Positions 1 through 10,045 of a stretch of DNA of 64,000 nt are shown one piece after another. A program made the translations under genes and the position numbers. Below the pieces are notes generated by a model. It saw only the letters and a list, made by a program, of their open reading frames with translations. It did not search any database and had not been told where the DNA came from. Numbering within the stretch: position 1 is the stretch's first letter; every line of letters begins with the position of its first letter. The stretch spans positions 186,001 to 250,000 of the forward strand of contig PNKZ01000001.1 in the NCBI GenBank assembly GCA_013822735.1. The letters are read 5' to 3'. The DNA is from Pirellula sp. GTDB lineage: Bacteria > Planctomycetota > Planctomycetia > Pirellulales > PNKZ01.

Positions 1-2
1 CG

Positions 3-129
3 GAACAAGTCGCCCCGGTGCTCGAGCACTATGCGCGCGTGCTCGCCGGCCTGGAACCGGGCCGCGCGGCGTGGCGCGGCTTGCAGATTTTGAATCAACT
101 CGGCGTGACGCGAGGGACGTTGGAGTAGG
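3..129 (+). CDS. C-terminal end of an unknown protein (cut by window edge)
   Basis: Reading frame 3 is open from the window edge to a TAG at 127-129 and gives about 41 residues ending in LGVTRGTLE. It is Leu/Ala/Arg-rich and probably helical. The N-terminal part lies outside the window, so no family can be named. The stop codon sits inside the first bases of a large inverted repeat (126-209), which probably acts as the transcript end. Confidence 0.45.
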
Positions 130-209
130 GTGGGTCGAGCGCAGCGAGGCCCACGCGGACATGAACGTTTCCATCTGCGTGGGCCTCGCGATGCTCGACC
201 CACCCTACG
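126..209. repeat. Large two-part hairpin between convergent genes
   Basis: A perfect 16-bp outer stem (126-141 with 194-209) encloses a perfect 13-bp inner stem (145-157 with 178-190), separated by a small 3+3 nt internal loop. It lies between the partial gene ending at 129 and glnB ending at 212 on the other strand. No U-tract follows, so it is not a textbook terminator, but its place between two convergent genes suggests a bidirectional transcription stop. Elements beginning with a GGGTGGGTCGAGC core are, to my recollection, dispersed in planctomycete genomes. Confidence 0.7.
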
Positions 210-211
210 CT

Positions 212-775
<564 letters not shown>

Positions 776-2206
776 CTAGAGGAACAGGTATCCCTCTTCG
801 CCGTGTTGCGTGTAGTCGAGGCCTTGCACTTCGACGTCGCGGCTGACCCGCAAGCCCATCGTGAGGTCGAGAACCTTGAGGATGACGAAGGTGAGCACCG
901 CGGCATACACGATGCTGATGCCCGTGGCCACGGCTTGAGCCGTGAGCAGGCTGCCCCCTTCGAGCAGGCCGACCGGATGCGGCGAGCCGATCACGGCTTG
1001 TGTGGCGAACACGCCGGTGAGCAACGCCCCAAGCGTACCGCCGACACCGTGGACGCCGAAGGCGTCGAGCGAGTCGTCGTATTTGAAGGCGTGCTTGAGC
1101 TTGCTGCAGGAGAAGTAGCAAACGACTCCCGAAATCATGCCCATGAGGATGGCCGACATCGGCTGCACGAAGCCCGCGGCCGGCGTGATGCAAACGAGCC
1201 CGGCGACGGCGCCCGACGCACAACCGAGCACGGTGGGCTTGCCGCTCTTGAGCCATTCGAGCACCGGCCAAGAGAGAGCACCGCCGGCCGCGGCGAAGTG
1301 CGTGGCCGCGAACGCGCCCGAAGCGCCGGCACCGGCCGAGAGCGCGCTACCGGCGTTGAAGCCGAACCACCCGACCCACAGCATGGCGGCGCCCAAGGTC
1401 GTGTACGTAAGGTTATGTGGCGGCATCGGTTCTTGGCCGTAGCCCAAGCGCTTGCCGATGACCAAAGAACAGATTAAAGCCGAAATGCCCGAGCTGATAT
1501 GCACGACGGTTCCGCCGGCGAAATCGAGCGCGCCGACCCAGGCGTTCGGGGTCTTCTCGAACGTGAGGAAGTCGTAGGCGAGGAGTCCGCCGTCCCACAC
1601 CCAATGGCAGAGCGGGCAATAGACCACGGTCCCCCAGATGATCGAGAACACGACCATGGTACTGAACTTCATGCGCTCGGCGAACGCTCCGCAGATGAGC
1701 GCCGGCGTAATGATGAAGAACATCCCTTGGAAGAGCATGTGCGTGAATCGCGGCATCGCGAACAGGCCCGGCACGGTTTCGATCGGGTAAGTGACGACGC
1801 CGTCGATCAGTTCCGGCTGCACGTTTTTCATGAAGAGGTACTCGCCGTCGCCGATATAGGCGCCGCCGCCGCCGAAGGCGAGCGAGTAACCGTAAGTCGC
1901 CCAGATCACGGTCATCAAGCCCATGAGAAACATGCACTGCATGATGACGCTGAGCACATTCTTCTTACGCACCAAACCGCCGTAGAACATGGCGAGGCCG
2001 GGAGCCGTCATGAAGAGCACCAGCGCGCAAGAGACCAACATCCAAGCGTTGTCTCCCTTGTCGAACGTCGGAGCCGCAGGCGCGGCGGCGGCCGGTTCCG
2101 CAGTTGCCGATTCCACAGCGGCGGGCGCTTGAGCCGTGGCGAGTACTGCGCTCAATGCAGTGCATACGGTAAGAGCAATGAGCAATGGTCGAACAAGGCG
2201 TGTCAT
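776..2206 (-). CDS. amtB: Ammonium transporter (Amt/MEP/Rh family)
   Basis: A 476-residue inner-membrane ammonium channel. A cleavable signal-like segment (about 1-26) and an Ala/Pro-rich linker precede the usual 11 membrane spans, as in several bacterial Amt precursors. The twin-His pore motif is present: LDFAGGTVVH with His236 and DAFGVHGVGG with His386. FYGGLVRKKN near residue 75 is the conserved first-helix signature. An AGGA Shine-Dalgarno lies 7 nt before the ATG at 2206. glnB follows on the same strand, so the PII protein probably gates this channel. A TATAGT box about 60 nt upstream on the minus strand may be the -10 element, with low certainty. The family is clear. Confidence 0.95.
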   Translation of the reverse strand: MTRLVRPLLIALTVCTALSAVLATAQAPAAVESATAEPAAAAPAAPTFDKGDNAWMLVSCALVLFMTAPGLAMFYGGLVRKKNVLSVIMQCMFLMGLMTVIWATYGYSLAFGGGGAYIGDGEYLFMKNVQPELIDGVVTYPIETVPGLFAMPRFTHMLFQGMFFIITPALICGAFAERMKFSTMVVFSIIWGTVVYCPLCHWVWDGGLLAYDFLTFEKTPNAWVGALDFAGGTVVHISSGISALICSLVIGKRLGYGQEPMPPHNLTYTTLGAAMLWVGWFGFNAGSALSAGAGASGAFAATHFAAAGGALSWPVLEWLKSGKPTVLGCASGAVAGLVCITPAAGFVQPMSAILMGMISGVVCYFSCSKLKHAFKYDDSLDAFGVHGVGGTLGALLTGVFATQAVIGSPHPVGLLEGGSLLTAQAVATGISIVYAAVLTFVILKVLDLTMGLRVSRDVEVQGLDYTQHGEEGYLFL

Positions 2207-2550
2207 TAACTGTTCCTAAATGCAGGGCCCATCAAGAAGACGGAGATTGATATGAGCGAGACTATACGGGAAGCGCCCCCACTCATCTCACACGGGGCTC
2301 AAAGTTACTGCGCTACGCGACCCCCGTAAATATGCGCGTACGCCGGTATTTCAAGTGATTCGCACTGACGGGTCGCCGAAGTGGGAAACATTGGCAGTCG
2401 CAGGGATCGGGCTGAATACGCGACGCTTTGAGCGCGTCGGATAAGGTATGCATTGCATTGCCGTGGAGTTTCAAAGACTTTTGGTTGTGCGCGGTCGGCA
2501 GGGCTCCTATTTTGGAGTTGCCGAAGTCGGCCCGGGTGAAGGATATCGGT
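2207..2550. other. Divergent intergenic region, amtB / PSD1 gene
   Basis: About 344 nt between the two divergent start codons. It must hold both promoters. I found no convincing sigma-54 type -24/-12 box for amtB and no strong inverted repeat; a TATAGT-like hexamer lies near 2267 on the minus strand. An in-frame extension of the PSD1 gene runs back to 2428 but has no ribosome-binding site or signal peptide to support it. Confidence 0.4.
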
Positions 2551-5500
2551 ATGAATCACGAAGGCGGTGACCGCGTGAAGAAGTCATTAAGAAACCCCGC
2601 GATCCGAGAACGCCGGTGTCGCCCCGGGCGCAGATTCTTAATCGTTTGCATCGGGATCTTGGTCCCCTTTGGAAACGGCGTTACAGCATCGGCCGCGGCG
2701 GCGCCCGACTTCGAGCGCGAAGTGCGGCCGATTTTTTCGGCGCATTGCGTGAAGTGCCACGGCGCGGAGAAGAGCCAAGGAGGATTGCGACTGGATAGCG
2801 CCGCCGGAGCGTTCCTGCCGACCGATTCCGGCACTCCGGCCATCGTGCCGCACAAAGCCGACGAAAGTGAACTGCTGAGCCGCGTCTCGGCCGAAGACGC
2901 CGATCTGCGCATGCCGCCGGAAGGCGACCCGCTCTCGGTTGCCGAGGTCGACGTCTTGCGACGCTGGATCGCCGCGGGCGCCGCCTGGCCTGCTGAAAAG
3001 GCCGCACCGAAGCATTGGGCATGGGTCGCGCCGACCGCGCCCAAGCTTCCGCGGGTGCAAAGCGAAGCTTGGGTTCGCAACCCGATCGACCGTTTTATCT
3101 TGGCGCGCCTGGAACAGGAAAAGCTCGCGCCTTCTCCGGAAGCGGATGCGGCCGCGCTCTGTCGCCGGTTGCACTTCGACCTCATCGGGCTACCGCCGTC
3201 GCCTGGCGACATTGCGGAGTTTGTCGCCGCGTGCGACACGCCTGATCGCGACAAACGCGAGCAAGCGTACGCGGCGCTGGTCGATAAGCTGCTCGCCTCC
3301 CCGCAATTCGGCGAACGCTGGGCTCGGCACTGGCTCGACTTGGCCCGTTACGCCGACTCCAACGGTTTTCAACGCGACGGCTTTCGCACGATGTGGGCTT
3401 ATCGCGATTGGGTCGTCGAGGCGTTCAATCAGAACCTGCCGTTCGATCGATTCGTCGTCGAGCAAATGGCCGGCGACTTGCTGCCGAACGCGACGGACGC
3501 TTCACGCATCGCGACCGGCTTTCATCGCTGCACGACCGTCAACGTCGAGGCCGGTACCGATCCCGAGGAGAATCGCGTCCTGGCGGTCGTCGATCGGGTA
3601 AACACCACGGGCACCGTCTTCCTTGGTGCGACGATCGCCTGTGCCCAATGCCACAACCATAAGTACGATCCGTTCACGCAAGTCGACTACTATCGCTTGC
3701 TCGCCTACTTCAACAACACCGAAGCCGAAATCACGCCGAGCGGTTCCTCGCGCCAATTTACCGGCCCGAAGCTGGCGCTACCGATGTCGGCCGAGCAGGA
3801 GGCTCGACGCCGAGAACTTGCCGCCCAACTCAAGGAGCTGGAAGAACAGCAAGCCGCTCGTCAGATCGAGGCCCTTGCGTTGGAGAAGTCGCTCGTTCAG
3901 CAACTAGGCGACGCCGACGCAGGACCGATCCAGCGGCATGTGCTGCCGATCGCGTCGTTCGACTCCGCCGGCGGTGCGACGCCGGTCACGCTGCCCGACA
4001 ATTCGGTGCTGCTTACCGAAGATAGTCCGGAGAAGGACGTTTATACGGTCACCGTCTACACGGACTTGAAGAACATCACCGGCTTTCGCTTGGAGGCGCT
4101 CACCGACGACGCGCTCCCCGGCAAAGGCCCGGGCCGCGGCGATGCTAAGCGACCGAACTTCGTGCTGAACGAACTCATCGTTCGGGCCGCTCCGAAAAGC
4201 GACGACTCCGCAGCGAAAGCGGTCGTACTGACCGGTGCGGAAGCCGACTTCACGCAAGCGAGCTTTGCAGCTGCGGAAGCGATCGACGGCGAAACGAAGC
4301 AGGGGGGCTGGGCGATCAATCCGCAGTTTCACAAGCCGCACCATTTGGAAGTGCGAACGCGCGAGCCGATCGGTTTCGACGGCGGCACGGTGCTGACATT
4401 TGAGCTGCATCAAAACTACGGCGGCTCGCGCACCATCGGGCGGCTGCGATTGTCGGCAGTCACCGGCAACTCCGGTGCGTCGAAGTTGCCCGAAGCGGTG
4501 GTGACCGCACTGAAGAAGCCGGCAGCGAAACGCAACAAGGCGGAACGGAAGGCAGTGGAGGAATACTGCCTGTCGATCGACCCCAAGATGCAAGAACTTC
4601 GCTCGGCGATGGCGAAGACGCGCGAGCAACTCGAAGGCGTGCAGCCCCCCTCGACGCTGGTGATGGTCGAAATGCCCGCGGCCCGAACCACGGCGGTGAT
4701 GAAGCGAGGCAACTTCCTCGATCTCGGGCCGACGGTGCAGCCCGGCACTCCCGCCTCGTTTCACACTTTGGAAAAGGACGCACCGCCGAATCGGCTCGGC
4801 CTTGCGCAATGGCTCGTCGACGAGAAGAATCCGCTCTTAGCGCGGGTCACGGTGAATCGCTTCTGGGCCGAGCTATTCGGCCGGGGCATCGTGGCAACGC
4901 AAGAAGACTTTGGCGCCCAGTGCGAACCGCCGACCCATCCGGAGTTGCTCGACTGGCTGGCGGTGGAGTTTGAAAAGGGGTTAGGGGAGAGGGGTGAGGG
5001 GTCAGTAAAGACATTAACCACCTCCCACGCTTCTAGCTCACCCCTGACCCCTGACCCCTCACCCCTTTCCCCATGGAACGTGAAAGCGCTGCTCCGGCAG
5101 ATCGTGCTCTCCAGCACTTATCGCCAAACGTCGCGCGTCACACCGGAACTGCTCCGGCGCGATCCATACAACTTGCTGATCGCTCGCGGGCCGCGATTTC
5201 GTTTACCCGCTGAAACAATTCGTGACAACGCACTCGCCGTGGCGGGACTCTTGAACTTGAAGCAAGGCGGGCCGCCTGTTTACCCGCCGCAGCCGGAAGG
5301 CATTTGGCGCGTGACGGGCGAAGTCGACAACAAGTACTACACGTCGAGCGGCGAAGATCGCTATCGCCGCGGGCTCTACACGATCTGGCGACGCAGTGCG
5401 CCATACCCGAGCTTTGTGAACTTCGACGCGCCGGAGCGTTCCAGTTGCGTCGTGCAGCGCCCGCGCACTAATACGCCGTTGCAAGCTCTGACGTTGCTGA

Positions 5501-5835
5501 ACGATCCGGTGTACGTCGAAGCGGCCGGTGCACTGGCTCGGCGGATCACAAGCGAAGCGCCCTCGGCAGATGAGGTCGGTCGCGTCGAGTACGGGTTCCG
5601 CTTGGCCGCCGGTCGGAAGCCGAGCAATGAGGAGAAAGACGTGCTCCTCCAAGTGTTGCGCCAAGAGCGGCCGCGTTACCAAGGCGACTTGGCCGTCACG
5701 AAGAAGCTTTTGGCCGCGGCGCATCTCGATCAAGCGAAGCCTGCGATGAACGCAGAAGCCGCCGCCGAATGGGCCGCTTGGTACCACGTGGCCGAGATTC
5801 TGCTGAATTTGGATGAGACGATTACAAAGCAATAA
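2551..5835 (+). CDS. PSD1 and planctomycete cytochrome C domain protein (PSCyt1-DUF1549-DUF1553)
   Basis: An exported protein of about 1094 residues of the planctomycete PSCyt1/PSCyt2/PSD1 architecture. A hydrophobic export segment at about residues 29-50 is followed by a c-type heme motif CVKCH (66-70) in the PSCyt1 domain. A second CxxCH, CAQCH, lies in the DUF1549 domain within the signature followed by NHKYDPF. A mid-region of possible coiled coil and carbohydrate-binding-like character leads into the C-terminal DUF1553 domain with NRFWAELFGRG and RPRTNTPLQAL. The ATG at 2551 has AAGGA about 7 nt upstream. About 33 residues near 809-842 come from an in-frame G/C-rich repeat (see 4977-5075). 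DUF1501 follows 15 nt later, the standard pairing; the biochemical role of the pair is unproven. Confidence 0.9.
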   Translation: MNHEGGDRVKKSLRNPAIRERRCRPGRRFLIVCIGILVPFGNGVTASAAAAPDFEREVRPIFSAHCVKCHGAEKSQGGLRLDSAAGAFLPTDSGTPAIVPHKADESELLSRVSAEDADLRMPPEGDPLSVAEVDVLRRWIAAGAAWPAEKAAPKHWAWVAPTAPKLPRVQSEAWVRNPIDRFILARLEQEKLAPSPEADAAALCRRLHFDLIGLPPSPGDIAEFVAACDTPDRDKREQAYAALVDKLLASPQFGERWARHWLDLARYADSNGFQRDGFRTMWAYRDWVVEAFNQNLPFDRFVVEQMAGDLLPNATDASRIATGFHRCTTVNVEAGTDPEENRVLAVVDRVNTTGTVFLGATIACAQCHNHKYDPFTQVDYYRLLAYFNNTEAEITPSGSSRQFTGPKLALPMSAEQEARRRELAAQLKELEEQQAARQIEALALEKSLVQQLGDADAGPIQRHVLPIASFDSAGGATPVTLPDNSVLLTEDSPEKDVYTVTVYTDLKNITGFRLEALTDDALPGKGPGRGDAKRPNFVLNELIVRAAPKSDDSAAKAVVLTGAEADFTQASFAAAEAIDGETKQGGWAINPQFHKPHHLEVRTREPIGFDGGTVLTFELHQNYGGSRTIGRLRLSAVTGNSGASKLPEAVVTALKKPAAKRNKAERKAVEEYCLSIDPKMQELRSAMAKTREQLEGVQPPSTLVMVEMPAARTTAVMKRGNFLDLGPTVQPGTPASFHTLEKDAPPNRLGLAQWLVDEKNPLLARVTVNRFWAELFGRGIVATQEDFGAQCEPPTHPELLDWLAVEFEKGLGERGEGSVKTLTTSHASSSPLTPDPSPLSPWNVKALLRQIVLSSTYRQTSRVTPELLRRDPYNLLIARGPRFRLPAETIRDNALAVAGLLNLKQGGPPVYPPQPEGIWRVTGEVDNKYYTSSGEDRYRRGLYTIWRRSAPYPSFVNFDAPERSSCVVQRPRTNTPLQALTLLNDPVYVEAAGALARRITSEAPSADEVGRVEYGFRLAAGRKPSNEEKDVLLQVLRQERPRYQGDLAVTKKLLAAAHLDQAKPAMNAEAAAEWAAWYHVAEILLNLDETITKQ
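4977..5075. repeat. In-frame palindromic repeat inserted in the PSD1 coding sequence
   Basis: A G-rich arm (about 4977-5005) and a C-rich arm (about 5040-5071) include a perfect 16-bp inverted repeat, 4990-5005 with 5051-5066. The segment keeps the reading frame and translates into low-complexity sequence, GLGERGEGS at one end and LTPDPSPLSP at the other, where relatives normally have a short loop before the VKALLRQIV helix. The motif family matches the repeat in the amtB-glnB gap. Confidence 0.8.
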
Positions 5836-5850
5836 CTGACTGATTTGACT

Positions 5851-7296
5851 ATGAATGCTCACGAACGATTCACCGCCATTACACGTCGCGAACTTTTTCA
5901 GCGGGCCGGGTCGGGCATTGGCGGCCTGGCGCTGGCAAGCTTATTCGCGCGCGACGGATTATCCGCCGCGCCGGCGGCAAAGGCGGGCGATGTGCTTGCG
6001 CCGCATTCACCGCACTTCGCTGCGCGAGCGAAAAACGTGATCTCGTTGCACATGGTCGGTGCGCCGTCGCAATTGGAGTTGTTCGACTACAAGCCGGAAC
6101 TGATTGCCCGCGATGGAGAGAAGATTCCGCAAAGCTTCATCGAAGGAAAGCGATTCGCGTTCATTCAAGGAACGCCGTCGTTGATGGGAACCAAGGCGAA
6201 GTTTCAGAAGTGCGGCGAGTCGGGCCTGATGATTTCCGACTTCCTGCCGCACTTGCAGAAACAGGCCGACGAACTCTGCATCGTGAAGTCGATGCATACC
6301 GAGGAATTCAATCACGGGCCGGCGCAGCTCTTCATGCAGACCGGCTCGGGCCGTTTCGGCAGGCCCAGCTTCGGCGCGTGGACGACCTATGGGCTCGGCA
6401 GCGAGAACGAAAACCTGCCGGGCTTCGTCGTGATGCTCACCGGCAAAATGGCCGGTGCCGGCAGCAGCTTGTGGGGCTCGGGATTCCTGCCGACCGTGTA
6501 TCAAGGGATCGAGTTTCGCACGAGCGGCGATCCGGTGCTCTTCCTCTCAAACCCGGCCGGCATTACGAACGACGACCGCGGTCGCACGATCGACGCGCTG
6601 GCAAAGCTTAATCGCGCGCAGCTCGCCGAGATGGGAGATCCGGAAATTGCGACACGCATCGCCCAGTACGAATTGGCCTACCGGATGCAGACCTCGGTGC
6701 CGGAACTGATGGATATCTCCGACGAGCCGGCCCATATCCACGAGCTCTACGGCACGACGCCCGGCAAGCCTTCGTTCGCGAACAACTGCCTGCTCGCGCG
6801 CCGCTTGATTGAGCGCGGCGTGCGGTTCGTGCAGCTTTACGACGCCGACTGGGATCATCACGGCAGCGTCTTCACGGCGCTGCCGCGCAAGTGCAAAGAC
6901 GTCGACCAAGCGATGGCCGCGCTCGTCGTCGACTTGCGGCAGCGAGGCTTGCTCGACGAAACGCTCGTTACCTGGGGAGGGGAGTTCGGCCGGACGCCGA
7001 TGTCGCAGCAGAAGTCGAACGACGACAAGCCGAACGCTCAGCCGGGCCGCGACCATCACAAGGATGCGTTTTGCGTGTGGATGGCCGGCGGCGGCGTGAA
7101 GGGCGGCACGATGTACGGCGAGACCGACGACTTCGGCTTCAACATCGTCCGCGATCCGATGCATGTGAACGACTACCACGCAACGTTGCTGCATTTGCTT
7201 GGGCTCGATCATGAGCAGCTCACTTTCAAGTTCCAAGGGCGCAACTTTCGCCTGACCGATGTGGCGGGCAAAGTGGCGAAACCGATCCTGGCGTAG
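5851..7296 (+). CDS. DUF1501 domain protein, Tat-exported
   Basis: A 481-residue protein of the DUF1501 family, which is related to the alkaline phosphatase/sulfatase superfamily. The N-terminus has a twin-arginine signal, [15 protein letters not shown], followed by an Ala-rich hydrophobic stretch. Typical features are [39 protein letters not shown] near the C-terminus, and [13 protein letters not shown] 6 nt upstream could also start translation, but the ATG is preferred. It lies 15 nt after the PSD1 gene; the two are paired throughout Planctomycetota, with no defined substrate. Confidence 0.9.
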   Translation: MNAHERFTAITRRELFQRAGSGIGGLALASLFARDGLSAAPAAKAGDVLAPHSPHFAARAKNVISLHMVGAPSQLELFDYKPELIARDGEKIPQSFIEGKRFAFIQGTPSLMGTKAKFQKCGESGLMISDFLPHLQKQADELCIVKSMHTEEFNHGPAQLFMQTGSGRFGRPSFGAWTTYGLGSENENLPGFVVMLTGKMAGAGSSLWGSGFLPTVYQGIEFRTSGDPVLFLSNPAGITNDDRGRTIDALAKLNRAQLAEMGDPEIATRIAQYELAYRMQTSVPELMDISDEPAHIHELYGTTPGKPSFANNCLLARRLIERGVRFVQLYDADWDHHGSVFTALPRKCKDVDQAMAALVVDLRQRGLLDETLVTWGGEFGRTPMSQQKSNDDKPNAQPGRDHHKDAFCVWMAGGGVKGGTMYGETDDFGFNIVRDPMHVNDYHATLLHLLGLDHEQLTFKFQGRNFRLTDVAGKVAKPILA

Positions 7297-7305
7297 GAAC
7301 ACCGC

Positions 7306-8670
7306 ATGCCGGCAAACTACTCACGACGCGAATGTTTGCGAATGACCGCGGTCGGCGCAGCGGCGGTCCTGATGCCGGCTTCGTTATTCGCGGAGACGCC
7401 CCCTCAGCGCAAACCGCGCGTGGCGGCGCTCTTCACGGAGCTCCGATTCCGGTCGCACGCCTTCAATATTTTGGAGAACTTCTTCGAGCCGTACCTGTTC
7501 CGCGGCAAGCTGGTCGAGCCGGGCGTCGAAGTCGTGTCGCTGTACGCCGATCAGTTTCCCAAGGACGATTTGACGCGCGACGTCTCGAAGCGGTTCGGCG
7601 TGCCGCTGTTTGATTCCATCGATGGAGCGATGTGCGTGGGCGGTGCTCGGCTCGACGTAGATGCGGTGCTTCTCATCGGCGAGCATGGCGAATACCCGAC
7701 GAACGCGCTCGGGCAGCGCGAGTATCCTCGGAAGCGCTTCTTCGACGAGGCTGTGGCGACGATGAAGCGGAGCGATCGCTTCGTGCCGCTCTTCAACGAC
7801 AAGCATCTCTCGTATCGCTGGGATTGGGCGAAGGAGATGTACGACACGGCCCGACGGTTTCAGTTTCCGCTGTTGGCCGGCAGCAGCGTACCGCTGGCGG
7901 AGCGGCGGCCGAAGTTCGAGCTGCCCGCGGATGCGGAGATCGAAGAAGGGCTGGCCGTGCACGGCGGCGGCCTCGAATCGTATGATTTTCACGGGCTGGA
8001 AGTGCTGCAGTCGATCGTCGAGGCTCGCCGCGGCGGCGAGACGGGCGTAGTGCAGGTCGAGCTTCTGCCGGAAGCGGAAGCGCTGCGCGCGGCAGACGAG
8101 GGGCGCTGGTCGAAGGCGCTTTACGACGCGGCCATGGATGCCGAAGAGTCGCTACTGGTTTCGCGCGCCGAGCGACCGCCGCTCGGTGTGCGTCCGAACC
8201 AAATCCGCACGGCAGACGCTAACGCTCGACGGATCCATCATGTGATCCTCGTGAAGTATGCCGACGGCACGCGCGGAACCGTCGTCGCGTCGGGGGGAGA
8301 TTCCAATCGTTGGAACTTCGCCTGCCGATTGAAAGGGGAAACGCAACTCCGAGCGACCGCCTACTTCAACGGTCCTTGGGGCAACCGCTGCTTGTTCAAG
8401 GCGCTGTCGCACGCGATTCAGCGACTATTCACGACCGGGCGGGAGCCGTATCCGGCGGAGCGCACGTTGTTGACCACGGGCATCCTCGACGCGGCGATGC
8501 ACTCGCACCAAGCAAAAGGGAAACCGATCGCGACGCCGGAACTCGCCATCAAGTATCAAACGCCCGATTGGAGCGCGCTTCGCGAAGACGGCGCCAGCTG
8601 GCGGAAGATCACCGTCGACACGCCGCAGCCGACGACGTTTGAGCCCGGCGATGCGAAGTTGTTGCAGTAG
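7306..8670 (+). CDS. Unknown Tat-exported planctomycete protein
   Basis: A 454-residue protein with a twin-arginine leader, SRRECLRMTAVGAAAVL, and a good ribosome-binding site (AGGA, 7 nt before the ATG) embedded at the end of the DUF1501 gene, 9 nt upstream. It is therefore the third gene of the operon. I recognise no catalytic signature. Visible features are GEHGEYPTN near residue 125, GLESYDFHGLEVLQ near 225, and a C-terminal stretch LTTGILDAAMHSH resembling the end of Gfo/Idh-type proteins, which is only a weak hint. The mature part is mixed alpha/beta without membrane segments. The operon position suggests a shared role with the PSD1/DUF1501 pair. Confidence 0.7.
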   Translation: MPANYSRRECLRMTAVGAAAVLMPASLFAETPPQRKPRVAALFTELRFRSHAFNILENFFEPYLFRGKLVEPGVEVVSLYADQFPKDDLTRDVSKRFGVPLFDSIDGAMCVGGARLDVDAVLLIGEHGEYPTNALGQREYPRKRFFDEAVATMKRSDRFVPLFNDKHLSYRWDWAKEMYDTARRFQFPLLAGSSVPLAERRPKFELPADAEIEEGLAVHGGGLESYDFHGLEVLQSIVEARRGGETGVVQVELLPEAEALRAADEGRWSKALYDAAMDAEESLLVSRAERPPLGVRPNQIRTADANARRIHHVILVKYADGTRGTVVASGGDSNRWNFACRLKGETQLRATAYFNGPWGNRCLFKALSHAIQRLFTTGREPYPAERTLLTTGILDAAMHSHQAKGKPIATPELAIKYQTPDWSALREDGASWRKITVDTPQPTTFEPGDAKLLQ

Positions 8671-8687
8671 TACTTAAGTGCAGTCCG

Positions 8688-9389
8688 CTACGGCTTAATT
8701 CCCTGCCAGGTCCAATGGCGGTCGCTCGTCGCGCGCACCCCGGCGGGATCGAAGCCGAGTTCGGCGATCATCGCGCGAACCTCGGCGACGGTCAGCGCCG
8801 CGTGCAGCGATTGCCGGAACAACTGTCGTTGGTTCTCCGTCGAGCCGACCGTATACAACGTGACAAGTCGTTCGACTTCGGCAACGTCGGCCGGACGGAG
8901 CAGATCGCGAAAGAAGAGCAAGCCGCCCGGCTGCGTCACGCGCACCGCTTCGGCCAGCGCTTCTGCCGGTTCCGGAATATGGTGCACGATGCTGTTCGAC
9001 AGCACTGCCTGAAAGCGATCGTCCGGGTACGGGAGCGTCTTCGCGTCGAGGCGCTCGAGGCGAATGACGTCGCTCATCGCCGCGGCGGCGACGTTTCGCT
9101 TCGCCACGACGAGCATCTCCGCCGCGAGGTCGACGGCCGTGATCACAAGGCCTTGGGCCGTACCGTCGGCGCGCGCTTGTCGGACGAGCTCGATGGGAAT
9201 CTGCGCCGTGCCGGTGCCGAGATCAATCGCATGACACGGCTTTCCCGCGCCCAGCAATGGCGCCGAGGTGAGTGCCGTCAGAGCATCGGCGGCGAAGAGG
9301 CGATTCACTTCGCGATGGTCGATGCGATCGTAGTCGATCGCCTCGTCGATGGTATCCATCGCCTCAGGTTCGAGAACGCGGGGAAGCAT
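8688..9389 (-). CDS. Class I SAM-dependent methyltransferase
   Basis: A protein of about 233 residues with a methyltransferase type 11 core: the SAM-binding motif I is IDLGTGTAQIPIELV, followed by ITAVDLAAEML, RLERLDAKTLPYPDDRFQ (motif II/III region), then SNSIVHHIPEPAEAL and VTQPGGLLFFRDL. The C-terminal LGFDPAGVRATSDRHWTW is of the kind seen in ubiquinone/menaquinone-type and small-molecule methyltransferases. The ATG at 9389 (MLPRVLEPEAMDT) was chosen; upstream in-frame sequence is Arg/Pro-rich and non-conserved in character. The substrate is not evident. The region in front of it carries a three-hairpin block at 9499-9624 that could lie in its leader RNA. Confidence 0.85.
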   Translation of the reverse strand: MLPRVLEPEAMDTIDEAIDYDRIDHREVNRLFAADALTALTSAPLLGAGKPCHAIDLGTGTAQIPIELVRQARADGTAQGLVITAVDLAAEMLVVAKRNVAAAAMSDVIRLERLDAKTLPYPDDRFQAVLSNSIVHHIPEPAEALAEAVRVTQPGGLLFFRDLLRPADVAEVERLVTLYTVGSTENQRQLFRQSLHAALTVAEVRAMIAELGFDPAGVRATSDRHWTWQGIKP

Positions 9390-10045
9390 ATTGTGCGGGG
9401 AGGTTGGTCGGGGTGTCGGAAAGGGAACCGGAAATCGGAGTAAAAACGACCGGCGGTCCGGGGAGCGAGCATTCTCGCGCGGTCGCGGGGAAGTGCAATG
9501 GCGGCTCCTTGACGTCGAATCGAGAGCCGCCAAACCGGCAGCCGCGCCGACTGCCACGCTGCCGGTTTCGTCCCAATTTGCGAAACGGCGCAGTCGAAGT
9601 GATTGCGCAGCTCACATTGGGACGGAACGGCTCTGGTGTTCGAGCGATCGACCACGCGTCGGTTTGCAACCGCTTAAGTCAACGCAAGTTACCTATGTAA
9701 CCATCGGTAAGAATTTCATTGGCAAAATTGGCCGATCGTAGCGGCACGTGCCACAGATACGAAGTGTCTCGAATGACCGTAAGACATTACTGTTTATATC
9801 CTTGTGTCTAATTGACCGTGTGCTAGTGAACATAATTCCACATGTGAATCCCACTTTGGGCACGGCAGTTGCAAATGTAGGGATCGAACTGCTTAGTCGG
9901 TTGGCGTGGTATCCGGTCTGCTCGACGACTCGACGGGACGGATGACAACCGGCTGCAGCGACTACGAACAAGGAATTGGAGGCGGAGGCGGTTCGAACGA
10001 CGCGGCTGAGTGCGACGGCGAACCCTTTCTCCACGTGGTGCGTAT
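9390..10045. other. Long divergent intergenic region, methyltransferase / sigma factor
   Basis: About 656 nt without a convincing gene. The left part holds three adjoining perfect hairpins (separate entry, 9499-9624). From about 9660 to 9880 the GC content falls well below the surroundings, which suits promoter DNA for the sigma-factor operon, but I could not fix a spaced -35/-10 pair. Open frames here are short, overlap on both strands and show no protein-like composition. Confidence 0.5.
9499..9624. other. Three adjoining perfect hairpins, candidate structured RNA element
   Basis: Three inverted repeats lie end to end with no spacing: GGCGGCTC (9500-9507) with 9524-9531; AAACCGGCAG (9532-9541) with 9559-9568; CGTCCCAAT (9569-9577) with 9616-9624. 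The third encloses a smaller stem, GCGCA (9588-9592) with TGCGC (9604-9608). Read on the minus strand, the block would be a leader about 110 nt upstream of the methyltransferase start. No U-tract follows on either side, so it is not a simple terminator. It could be a cis-regulatory RNA, a repeat element or a small RNA; the sequence alone does not decide. Confidence 0.5.

Noticed and set aside
2428-2550. N-terminal extension of the PSD1 gene
   Set aside because: No ribosome-binding site before 2428, and the extension would bury the export segment; the ATG at 2551 has AAGGA at proper distance.
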